Shown in pieces: positions 54,654 to 64,000 of a stretch of DNA of 64,000 nt (positions within the stretch are counted from its first letter, which is position 1; the number at the start of each line of letters is the position of its first letter). Source of the stretch: Rhabditophanes sp. KR3021 (Eukaryota; Nematoda; Chromadorea; Rhabditida; Alloionematidae); assembly GCA_963281155.1 (NCBI GenBank), contig CAUJLY010000004.1:2666001-2730000 (forward strand), given 5' to 3'. The position numbers and the translations under genes were made by a program. Under the pieces are notes generated by a model. The model saw only the letters and a list, made by a program, of their open reading frames with translations, made no database searches and was not told the DNA's origin.

Positions 54654-55505
54654 ATGATTAACGAAGGTAGTATTCATCCTCACAATGGATCAATCCTCAG
54701 CACTATATTGCCAGACAAAAAAGGTTTCTTGAATTTTTGGTCACCTCCAACCTACTCAAACACAAACGAACTGATAACGAAGTCTGGTGTGGCACCAAAT
54801 GTGGTACAACTATATATTTTAAGCATAACGAGTGACATCAGATTCATTCTATATTCTACTTTGTTTACGAAAGTTTTGCCAATATGGAGTTTTATTTCTA
54901 TTACCATTTTATTAGGTGTTTTGTATACTTCGTCTGAAGCTGGATCTGTTACATTTATATTCTCGATCATATGGCTACTTATCTTCTTTTTGGGTTTGAT
55001 TGGTTGTGTAGTTACAAGACGATATGTAAGTAAATTGTTAAACTAATTGAAACATAAATAACTATTTCTTTAGCTTCGTCTTGGTCTCCAACATTGCATT
55101 AAGGAAGCCAATATGAAAATCATTCCAGAGGGAATAATTTCATATGCCAATGATTGTGGAGATACTATTTGTGTTCGTTATGGCCTAGTATTTGTCAAAT
55201 ATCAACTAGATGATTGTCATACCGATGTGATGAAACACATCAGAGTTAACAATGCCCACAACCCCATCAAGATTAACCTAGAAGAAGCTTCAATTAATGG
55301 AATGGCCACTTGTTTGTTAGCAAAACACTCGTACGAATACTTAAAAGCTTTATTCAAAAACAGACTTCTGTTCCCACGTTCCCCTAGAGAAGGTGTGTCT
55401 GAATTTGCCCCAAAGCATCACTTAACTTCATGGTGTCTTTGCCAATATGTGGAAAAGTTCGAGTTTAATCCCGAGAAGAAATCATTGTTAGATTGGATAA
55501 TTTGA
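54654..55505 (+). CDS. TMEM268-like two-pass membrane protein
   Basis: Exons 54654-55025 and 55074-55505, 267 aa, phase-0 join TRRY|LRLGLQHCIKEAN over a 48-nt intron. Two adjacent membrane spans (FISITILLGVLYTS and FIFSIIWLLIFFLGLIGCVV) are preceded by SDIRFILYSTLF and followed by a soluble domain with RYGLVFVKYQLDDC, which resembles the WFVYFDLENC segment after the paired TM spans in human TMEM268. The start lies 4 nt behind a TTTATAG acceptor. Assignment is from memory of the layout and should be treated as tentative. Possibly first gene of a run with PSTK (213 nt on). Confidence 0.5.
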
Positions 55506-55718
55506 ATGATATTCCTACTTAAATACATTATTTATATTTTGTTGCAGGTATTATCATTTGAATTAATAATTTTAATCGAATAAAAGTGTATTTTTATTCG
55601 TATTGTATTTTTTGTTATTTACATACAATCTATGAATCACTAAGTCCATATATTTTATGCATATTTAATATGTGCATTTTATTAAATTAATTCATATTAT
55701 TTATTTATACAGGGAATA

Positions 55719-56469
55719 ATGGCTTTAGTTTTAGTTTGCGGTTTACCAGGTATGCATACCAATGCTTTCACTAATAAATCTTTTATCAGGAGCGGGGAAA
55801 ACTTATTTGTGCGAAAGAGCTGTCAAGTGTATTAACCAATGTACCTTTTACTCATTTGACAACTTTGTAAAGTCCAATGAAAAGCAAGACATTTTGAGTG
55901 GACGAGAGACGCGAGTTGCTTGGCAAAGGTATATTGAATCAATTATCAATTCTCTCACTACACAAAAAGCATTTCTTATTCTTGTCGAAGACAACTTTTA
56001 CTTGGCCAGTATGCGTAGGCCTTTTAAACGAATTTGCAATCGTACAAATGTAACCTACCGTCAAATCATATTTGATATTCCCATAGATGTTTGTTTGGTT
56101 CGAAATAGTATGAGAATTCGGCAAATCGATCCTAATACAATCAAAACAATGAATGCAAAAAGTGATTTAATGACTGATTTGACCACTTTAAAAGATATGT
56201 CAATTTTTGCGATCATCAAACAAGACACAATACTGGATCATGTGATAAATGAAATGAAAAACATAACTGCTTATACCGGTAAAAACAATGTTATTAAATG
56301 TAAAAAGGAGTTGAATGATGAAAGGGAGCAACTATTAAGACAGTCCGTAAATATTTTGGTAAAAGATGGGCATGATATTAAAAAATTACTGCTTATAAAA
56401 CGGAAAATGGCTAAGTGTGGTGTCTGGACTGATAGCTTAAAGGAAATGAGATGTCAAGTAGATCTGTAA
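55719..56469 (+). CDS. PSTK: L-seryl-tRNA(Sec) kinase
   Basis: Exons 55719-55749 and 55790-56469, 236 aa, split in the P-loop: GLPG|AGKT across a 40-nt intron. Then YSFDNFVKSN, AWQRYIESII, the PSTK block LVEDNFYLASMRRPFKRI and DVCLVRNSMRIRQIDPNTI. Known role: phosphorylates seryl-tRNA(Sec) so that SEPSECS can make selenocysteinyl-tRNA. Shorter than human PSTK (348) but the kinase core and the C-terminal helical part (KDGHDIKKLLLIKRKM) are present. Its presence implies selenoprotein synthesis in this animal. Confidence 0.8.
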
Positions 56470-56576
56470 TAGTACAGATATAACGGAATCTTATCTTAAA
56501 ACACATAGAGATAAGATTATGTGTCTACTAGGGAAGCAAGTTACAAAGTCATTCATTAAATTATTGTTGAATAAAC

Positions 56577-57869
56577 ATGCTTTTTTATATTATTGTGTTT
56601 TCGTTACTGCAAATAAGTTATTCGATTGGAACATTGAAGCATATCCAAATTTTCACAAGACATGGCAATCGTATGCCGGTTCGTTATCTTAGTTTTCCAA
56701 ATGATCCACCGCTAAATATGTCGACTGTTCCTTATTCATTGGGTGAATTGACAAATGTTTGTTTTAATATTTACTTTCAACTGATGATATCTTTTATATT
56801 TTAGGAAGGAATTAATAATATTTACATGTTGGGCCAAAGATTGAATATTCGTTATGGGAGTATGCTTTTAAATGATTTCATTGTATCGAAGCATTTGAGT
56901 GCTGTTTCTGGAATTGATAATAGAACGTCAGAAAGCACAGAAGCCTTATTAGCGGGAATGTTTATACCCGGTCCGTCCCAAATCTGGAATTCATTTTTAC
57001 CATGGAAACCCATAGCATTAACGACAACTCCGATTTTGGATGAAGTTGGCTTAGGTATTACAACTAGATGTCCTCACATGATGCAAACTTTTGACATAAA
57101 AAAGATTATGAATGATTTGAATGGTGAATTCAGGGATAATATAACCTTTATCTCCGACTTAATAGGAATGAAAATTGATAATGCGACGCAATTAGCAGAT
57201 ATTATTGAAAATATTGCTACGCGATATAATTTATCATTTTTACCTCTTTCCAAGGCTTCACAAACACAGGAAATGAGGGATGAAATTGCAAATATACACA
57301 ATAGATTACAATCGGGATTTATTGGTAAGATAATAGAATCAAGTGGTGGTTGGCATCATGGCCTCATTATGACTAATATTCGTAACTTTATCGGCAATAG
57401 AACAGATCATAAAATGATGTTATATGGCGGACATGATACAAATATTATGACAATTGCAAATATTTACAAAATCAAAGATTTAGCTCAAAACTTAGCACCA
57501 TATTGTTCTTTCTTAGCAATTGAATTGCACAATATTAATGGAATAGACCAAATTCAGATTCTTTTTAACAATGGATCTGACCCAGCAGATACACGACTTT
57601 ACAACTTATCAAGTACTTGTGGAAGTCCGTGCACAGTTGAGAAATTCCAAAATTTATATCAAGAATATAGTAGTTCAAAATGGACAAGTGATTGCCATGG
57701 ATTAAATGAGGCCGCTGAAAGCTCAATGATCTTTTTAACTTTTTCAACAATTCTGAATTTTGTTTTTCTTGCGTGTATAATGATTCTGTCAATTACTTGT
57801 CTCAATTATAGAAACTTATATCTGAAGAATGTTCTCTCAGACTCAACACCATTGTTATTAATGCGCTAA
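56577..57869 (+). CDS. Histidine acid phosphatase, membrane-anchored
   Basis: Exons 56577-56756 and 56805-57869, 414 aa, phase 0. Signal peptide MLFYIIVFSLLQISYS; catalytic FTRHGNRMP (RHGxRxP) near residue 28; proton-donor GGHDTNIM (HD) near residue 277; several N-glycosylation sites; C-terminal membrane span (MIFLTFSTILNFVFLACIMI) with a short tail, as in lysosomal acid phosphatase ACP2 and nematode PHO/ACP proteins. The PSTK stop is 107 nt upstream on the same strand, operon-like, though no strong acceptor lies next to the ATG. Confidence 0.88.
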
Positions 57870-58026
57870 ACGTATTAAGATGTACACAAATGATATTGTA
57901 CATTTTATTTGATCCAATAAAATAATATTATTTACAAAAAAAGTAGTTACAAAGTTTATTTCACTCAATAAAATTACAAATAACTTAATTTAAAATAATC
58001 ATTGATATTACAGAAGGGTAGTTGGG

Positions 58027-61000
58027 TTAATTATCGTTTGAGTTGTCATATCTTATCATTTCCGAAAAGTTTTTCATCATTTCAGTGATAGTACTGCCTT
58101 CATATTTATAATTTATTAGATCTTTCATACTTCCTGAAGGATCAGGTCTTGTGATTAATTCATTTTCAAAGCTAACACGCGGGCTTATGACGTTTAATCC
58201 TTTGATTGTGGAGTTTTCCCTGGAATGCAACTTGGACGCAGATTCGGATAGTTCTCTTAAACGTTTGCATAAAGCTTCGTATTCGTTGCCTTTCTCAGCT
58301 TGAGCAAATATTTCTTTTCGCATCTTTTCAATGACTTCAGAATGACGGACATTTAATAATTCGTTTTCCTCTTTGACTTTAACGATTGCCATTTCTTTGT
58401 CTCTAATTGTTTTTTCTAAAATAGCGATTCTGTCTTCAAGATTCAACTTTTCATCTCTTATTGTTTTGTTTTCTGACGAGAGATTAGTTGACAAAACAGA
58501 TAGGCCTTCAAACTCCCGTTGAATTCGCATTTTGTCTTCTCGAATTTTATTCTCGTCATTTTCCTTTTGCTTTATTTTGCTTTCTAAAGCAGAAACTTTC
58601 TCATGCTCTGTGTACAATTTGTCTTCCAAGAGTCTGATTTCACTTCGCAAATCCAATTCCCTTTGTCGTAACTCCATAAATTGTTTTTCTTGAATCTCAA
58701 ATCCCTTTTTGGCAGAAAGTTCCTTTTCAAGTTGTTCAATCATCATAGCTAATTTGCCAATTTGCGAAGTTAAGGTGGAATTATCTTTTATCAAATTGTT
58801 GTTATCATCAGATACTCTTTCAGCAAAGCTCCTTTCCTTTTTTATTCTCAATTCATCTTCTTTTATTTTTCTATTTAAAGAACTTATTTGGTCAATTAGG
58901 TTCTGCTCCACAACTTTGATTTGACCTGAATCAATAATTATTATACAAAATTTTAAATATTAATCCCCGCCAAAATAAGAGTAATACGAATAATCTTTTA
59001 TTATTTTAGACAACGCCAATTGAGAGCCTGCTTGTTTGTACTAATGAAAGTGCCTAAAACATTACGTGGCTAGTGTGCAATCACGATCTGATCTGGGTGC
59101 CCCAATTGTGTTAAAGTTTCTCATTTACATGATGCAACTAAAGCTTTCTTGGATGATTACAAAGTAAATGGAGGAGTCAAGCTCGTATTTGAACCAGAAA
59201 AAAGTTATCCTAGGCTAGTTGGAGATTCTGGCAATGACTTATCGTCTGACTTCATTATCGGAACGAATTTGCTTCTTGAAATCGATGGTGGCTATCATTT
59301 CAACCCATCAGGTCGTCAAGATGAAGCTGCCAGATTCGAGAAACAGCAATGTTATGATAGAAAGAAAAATAAGTATTGCCAAGACAATCGACTTCACTTT
59401 ATTGGAATCTCCCACTCAAGAGCTAAAGACATCGAAACAATCTTGACAGATGTTCTCACAAGATGGAGTGCTGGGCTTGGAAACGTTGAGTCATTGCCAA
59501 ATTTTATGTAAAGGCAAACAATGTCTTTAATTGTATCATATCTTTGTAATATTTTAATAAAAACTTTTGACTACTTTTCTATTTAACTCACTATTTTCAG
59601 TATCTAATTCTCGTATTTTTTCATTCAATCTTTCGATTTCATTTCTACGTCCGATTTCGATATCCGAAAATGCTTGCTTTTCCCTGCTTCTTTCTTCAAA
59701 ACGAATATGCAGCATGTGGGTTTCTTGTTTCGCCGCAACTAATTGTGACTCGGCAGTATCTTTTTCGGCCAATGCCTTTTGCAGCAAAGACTCCTTCTGA
59801 GCCATCAGGGGCGTTAAATTGTCTAATCTTTTTCTTAAGCTCCCATTCTCCTCCATCATTGTTCTTCTTTCGCGTATAATTTTGTCTAAAAATGCAGTCA
59901 GTTATTAAATGTTAATTATTAGATAGGTTAAATTGGTTTACAATTAGACATTTAGTATAAAATTACCTTCACTTTCAACGACTCTTTCTGAATAATCATA
60001 CATTTTTCTTTCCAAATTAGTTTTATCCTTGGTCAAATCTCTAATTTCGGCGTTTCTTTCGTAAATGATATTTTCAAGACTTTCTATTCTAGCATTTAGC
60101 CTTTCAGTATCATTTTTATTATTGCTAAAATTGTCAAAACGAATGGATGACTTAGATCGTTGCCCACTTCTTGACTCATAATCAAAGTTGTTATTTCTCT
60201 CAGTGTTTCTGCCAATTTGAGTCCTCTCACTTAGTTCATTTTGATTTCTTTCTATTTGGTTTCTATCCTTTTGGTTCTGATCAACTTGACCTCTATCGAT
60301 CTTATTTCTTTCAATATTACTTCTTTCAACGTTGTGCCTTTCAGAGTGATTTCGTTCACTATGGGTTCTGTCGTAACTATCAAACTGGTTTCTATTTGTA
60401 CTAATTTCCCCAGATGTTTGAGAGTAATCATGCTTCTTAGGTTGGTCAAAAATAGGCTCTTCAAAGCTTTTAGAGTTCTCCCTTAAATAAAGCCGCTTCC
60501 GTGGGGAATCCTGTATTGAAAGATGTTCTATATGGTCAGCAACAGCAATTGAAACTTCATCGTCTTCATAGACACGAGAAAGCGGTTTGGGTTTTTTTGG
60601 TGAATTAGAAGGTGATTCAACTTTGCCAACATTTTTATTTTTTAGGTAAGTATTCTCTTGTTCCAACAGTTTGATTTGCTCCTGTAAATTTTGCAGATAT
60701 ACATCATGTAGAAATGTATACTCTTCCACATTTTGAGAGGAATGGTTGCATTTGGCAGTGCTATCAGTACTTCGCAACGTAACTCTTGCTTCATTTTTAG
60801 TAGTAGTTATGGATTTAGGAGGTAGTGTAATATGAGAAGGTCTAGACGTCGGAGTTAAAGATATTCTAGTTCTGGTATTTTTAGATGGCGGCGTTGTAAT
60901 ATTTGAGCTTCTACTTTCGGTGGAAGCACTTCTTTTTAATATAGATGTAGAAACATTTGGTTGTTGGTATTTTTGGCCCCGAACAACCAAATCATTTCCA

Positions 61001-61047
61001 TTTTGTGATCTTTCCATTCCTATGCCTCTTTTAGACTTTGAGAACAT
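58027..61047 (-). CDS. Coiled-coil protein, unidentified
   Basis: Exons 61047-59967, 59885-59592 and 58925-58027, 757 aa, joins phase 1 (EG|DKIIRERR; TENS|QIKVVEQN). The first 100 residues are Ser/Thr-rich and basic; then a short helix VYLQNLQEQIKLLEQENTYL, an acidic linker, a run of ER/NQ repeats (ERNHSERHNVERSNIERNK) at about 230-290, then long coiled coils to about residue 690 and a short polar tail. Structure suggests a filament, centrosome or cilium-type scaffold, but I cannot name an orthologue. Intron 2 (59591-58926, 666 nt) carries an antisense endonuclease-like fragment. Confidence 0.7.
59093..59511 (+). pseudogene. PD-(D/E)XK endonuclease-like fragment in an intron
   Basis: Open from about 59093 (after TGA) to TAA 59512, with no ATG in frame before the last codon. 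It starts with a CPNC knuckle (SGCPNCVK), then a DFIIGTNLLLEIDGGYHF segment and DRKKNKYC; D-x(n)-ExDG-x-H followed by D-x-x-K fits the PD-(D/E)XK nuclease fold seen in DUF559/Vsr-like and giant-virus/phage endonucleases. It lies antisense in intron 2 of the coiled-coil gene. A dispersed repeat half (59517-59569) follows its stop. It is probably a fragment of an inserted gene or mobile element; source not known. Confidence 0.5.
59517..59569 (+). repeat. dispersed element, right half, copy C
   Basis: AAACAATGTCTTTAATTGTA and TCATATCTTTGTAATATTTT match the right half of the element in FNTB intron 2 (about 9426-9477) with few changes. It starts 6 nt after the endonuclease-like frame and crosses toward the coiled-coil exon. 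Confidence 0.5.
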
Positions 61048-61984
61048 TAGACAATAAAGAAATGCAGATCTAAACTAACCAAAACAAAATATCGAATCAA
61101 CTTCCTTCTTTTTAACCATCTTGACAGATATAATATGCGTTGCCAAGGCAACATAAACCACATACACCTTTCCATGACCCTTAACTAACAGCAGCATCAT
61201 GCATCGTGCTTATTAAGCTGGCATCCATTAAAAGTACTACTGATGGCGTGCCACCCACCAACACACTAATAATGATCAGGTGTCCCGGTAAGCCAAATAT
61301 CTCATTATTTCTCTTAATTACATCTGTCATTTTCAGTGCAAAATGATTAATCCTATTTTTTCTTATCAACATCACCACAGTCACAACTTTTTACCAGTAC
61401 ATAGTTTTCCAACACACTTGGAACAAGCATTTGGATTGGCGAATTGAAAAGAGAATAATTAATATTACAAAACGTTACATGCATTTCATACATCGCTATT
61501 CTAGCCCAGTTGTTATGGGTCTTGAGATATATTAAATACATTCCAACACTTATAAGGTCTTTTTCTTTTACACAGCAACCTGCTGTTCGACTGTAAATAA
61601 AGTTATCTCTTAAAATCATCCCGTTCTATCTCCCAATCTTTTTTATTTATTCTTGAGTGATGGACCTAATCCCTACGTAACTTCAAGCTTGTCTTCACAA
61701 CCTCAATTACCTTCTGTGTTATTCATATCATGTTGTATATAATTTATATTAGTCACTTGGTGTATTATAGCTTACTCGCTTACTCCTTGCTATCAAGAAG
61801 CCAAAACATATTCGGCTACATACTTTGGGGTAAGTTACACAGATTTATTACTTGATAACTGCTTTTAATAATGTCCTTTTTATGATTACAAAACTTGGTG
61901 TTGTTATTTGTCGGGCTAAGACACCAAATATCACCTAAAAAAGTAAATAAAGATTAATTTAATATTGTAGAACCATCATTTGTC
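61048..61984. other. divergent gap with weak minus-strand coding text
   Basis: On the minus strand, after a TATTTACAG acceptor, about 61585-61490 reads RTAGCCVKEKDLISVGMYLI then KTHNNWARIAMYEM; near 61300-61181 a hydrophobic segment LPGHLIIISVLVGG ends in a stop. These could be exons of a small membrane protein (layout recalls LAPTM-type), but I could not join them. The GTAG acceptor at 61970 serves SMG9. Confidence 0.3.
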
Positions 61985-64000
61985 ATGAACGATAATCGAG
62001 ATTTTGTAAATAGGATAACCTCGAGTGGTCTCAAAAACACTAAGGAAAAAAGTCCTGTGCCAGAGGTAGGGAATGGGTCGAAGTTTAAAATATTAAAAAG
62101 AGATTTGGGTTCATCTATTGAGAAGGCAACAGATAGACCGGCACATAAACTGGATTCAGACAAGATTTTAATGGATGCTAAACCATATCACGTGAAATGT
62201 AGTGAAGGCGACAATCCACGTCTAAACTATGACCAAAATTCATTTCAAAACGATAAGAAAAAAAGGTCTAAACACAGATCGAAAGATACATACAATAAAT
62301 CAAGAGGGGATGTACCTCGAAGATATGATGCAGAAGTTACAATTGGAAGAGAAGGTGCACCTCGAACATACTGGTCAGACGCTTCGGTTTTAGTTGGGAA
62401 AGGAGATTCGAGTGGAAGAGGCACAAGAACGTGGCAAAAAAGAGAGTACACTGATGGACGGTCAAATTTTATTCCACCAAATACTCGAGGAGTCGACGTT
62501 TGTGAAGATGTTACCAAAAGCAAATCTCACAAATTTTTGACTAACATAAAAATATTATCGAAATCAGCCACTACACCATCAGCACCTCCAAAGAAGCCTG
62601 AGTACATGTCGCTTAATAGAGCAAATAAGAAGAAACTCTGCAAATACTCCTCTGTACTTATTAATGATTCTTCCGATTTTGAAGCGTCACTGAAGGATTT
62701 ACTTTCTGACACAAATACCGATTACACAGTTGTTTCAATAATTGGCGAACAAGGATGTGGAAAATCATCAATGGCCAGCCTATTGTGTGGAAATACAGCG
62801 TATGAGCTTCCAAAAAAGCCAGTTTTTAGACTATACAATTCAACGTCCAGCAAACTACCTAGACCAAATGCACCTAAGGCAGAGATGTTTATAACGAAGT
62901 CAAGTTTGATTGTAATTGACTTGAAGGCCATTTTACCCAAATCAAGTATTCCCACTTTTATCAAAAGAGGAAAAGATTACTTTAGCAAGGAAAAAGATAT
63001 GACGACTGAAGAATGGATTGAAGTAGAGCAAATGAAACTCCTAGCATTTGCATTATCAGTCAGTCATACGGTTATGCTAGTTGCCGACAATTATAAGATG
63101 GATGCTTTGACTGAACAACTGATATATGGAAATCGGATCTTTAAAGGTTTGTATGGAGGTCTTGCTCACAAGTATCCTAATAGATTTAAAGATATCGCCA
63201 TGAACCGGCAAACAAACATAGTCTTGGTTTATGTTGACAAGACTAATCGTGAAATGAACAATGATGTTTTTTGTAAAATTGACTTGTTGGCTCAAATAAA
63301 AAGTCAAACTCAACGGGAAGAATGTGATAATTTGAATTTCGATGCCTACAAAGTGATGTTTGCTGACAAAAGTTACAATCGTAAAGTTGATCCTTGGTTT
63401 GTTATACCAAAAATTATTAGTGGAGAAAGTGCCAATAAATGCAAAGACATCGATAACATCAAAGTTACGAGTACTGCAAAGGGTAGCAACTTTGATATTT
63501 TGACAGATAGAAGAACAACTAGAAAGATCAACTTTATTACAAATGAATCTAACTTTTTGTATGATGATCAAGAGAACAATCAAAAATCGCTTGCTAAGGA
63601 ATATTCAAAAGTTGACTTTCCATCACATATTGTTACCATGGATTTTGCTTACATCAATGTTCACGACGAAGACATTTACAAGCAATTTGGAACTATTCCG
63701 AGCGAAGCCTTGATGGCCAAAGAGGATGCTTTGTTAAAGTCGGTTCTAAAAACACCAAATGAAATGCTAGAAAAGCTTGATTGGATCAAAAGTGGAAAGC
63801 ACAAGGGTAATCAATTTACAAGAAATGGAGAACTTAAGAATGTTAGAAATAAAAATCGTGAAGTAGATGCAATTGTTAACAACATTCGCCAAGGAATTAA
63901 TTTTCTGGTTAAATATCCTTTTATCAACAACGAAGAGTTAGCAGAAAAAGATTGGTAAGGAAATGCTATATTTATCATTTCATTAATCCTTTTAGGTTGA
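61985..64000 (+). CDS. SMG9: SMG9, nonsense-mediated decay factor (cut by window end)
   Basis: First large exon 61985-63954, then G|GTAAGG donor and a CTTTTAG acceptor at 63995; the next exon starts at 63996 and runs out of the window. The long N-terminus is disordered and basic, as usual for SMG9. The G-like domain begins VVSIIGEQGCGKSSMASLLC (P-loop), then MFITKSSLIVIDLKAIL in switch II position, KLLAFALSVSHTVMLVADNY, and ends with ELAEKDW at the splice site, matching LTEKNWFHYA in human SMG9. Known role: with SMG8 it holds SMG1 kinase in check and lets it phosphorylate UPF1. An ATTGTAG acceptor lies 14 nt before ATG. Confidence 0.85.

Noticed and set aside
58926..59591. Integrated virus or complete transposon in the coiled-coil gene intron
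   Set aside because: Only one nuclease-like fragment and a repeat half are visible; no capsid, polymerase, transposase or terminal repeats.

Overview
This window looks like nuclear DNA from a nematode. It is AT-rich. Genes are cut by short introns (many 40-60 nt) with GTAAGT-like donors and TTTTAG/TTTCAG acceptors. Many start codons sit directly behind an acceptor-like site, as expected for spliced-leader trans-splicing. Several same-strand genes lie only 100-215 nt apart, as in nematode operons. The actin proteins are almost the same as Caenorhabditis actin, H4 carries the nematode-type Cys73, and there is a nematode-type chemoreceptor. I could not name the species. Exon joins were built by hand from splice signals, frame and family knowledge; no searches were run.

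Left part (1-25.3 kb): an unidentified exon; PEX3 (-); an Sra/Srab-like 7TM receptor (+); FNTB followed by CEBPZ/NOC1 (-, operon-like); two tandem ATF4-type bZIP genes (+); a peptide-type GPCR (-); a 2.3 kb gene-poor stretch; the ESCRT-I subunit MVB12 (+); RPP30 followed by TRMT10C (-, operon-like, both concerned with tRNA 5' processing); RAB6 (+); EMC10 followed by BAP18 (-, operon-like).

Centre (26-37 kb): a replication-dependent histone quartet as two divergent pairs, H4(-)/H3(+) and H2A(-)/H2B(+), each followed by a 6-bp/4-nt histone stem-loop, with E2F-like GCGGGAAA sites. H3 carries a one-base frameshift. Then come a CK1-like kinase lacking most of its C-lobe, an actin gene (-), three small secreted-protein genes (one built from NYQTL repeats, two sharing a TCMRxSNC motif) and a Lifeguard/TMBIM membrane protein, all on the minus strand.

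Right part (39-64 kb): a 94-aa membrane protein; a large secreted Kunitz-like/Cys-rich protein; a second actin gene (+) nearly identical to the first, intron included; cohesin SCC3/STAG (-, one-base frameshift) divergent from DDX39B/UAP56 (+); a TMEM268-like protein, the Sec-tRNA kinase PSTK and a histidine acid phosphatase in a row (+); a coiled-coil gene (-) whose intron holds an antisense endonuclease-like fragment; and SMG9 (+), cut by the window end.

Most genes are housekeeping: RNA processing and NMD (RPP30, TRMT10C, DDX39B, SMG9, CEBPZ), trafficking (RAB6, MVB12, EMC10), chromatin (histones, BAP18, STAG). The more unusual parts are the bZIP pair with its frame switch, the histone promoter modules and stray E2F array, the actin pair, the truncated kinase, the intronic endonuclease fragment and a dispersed intronic repeat.
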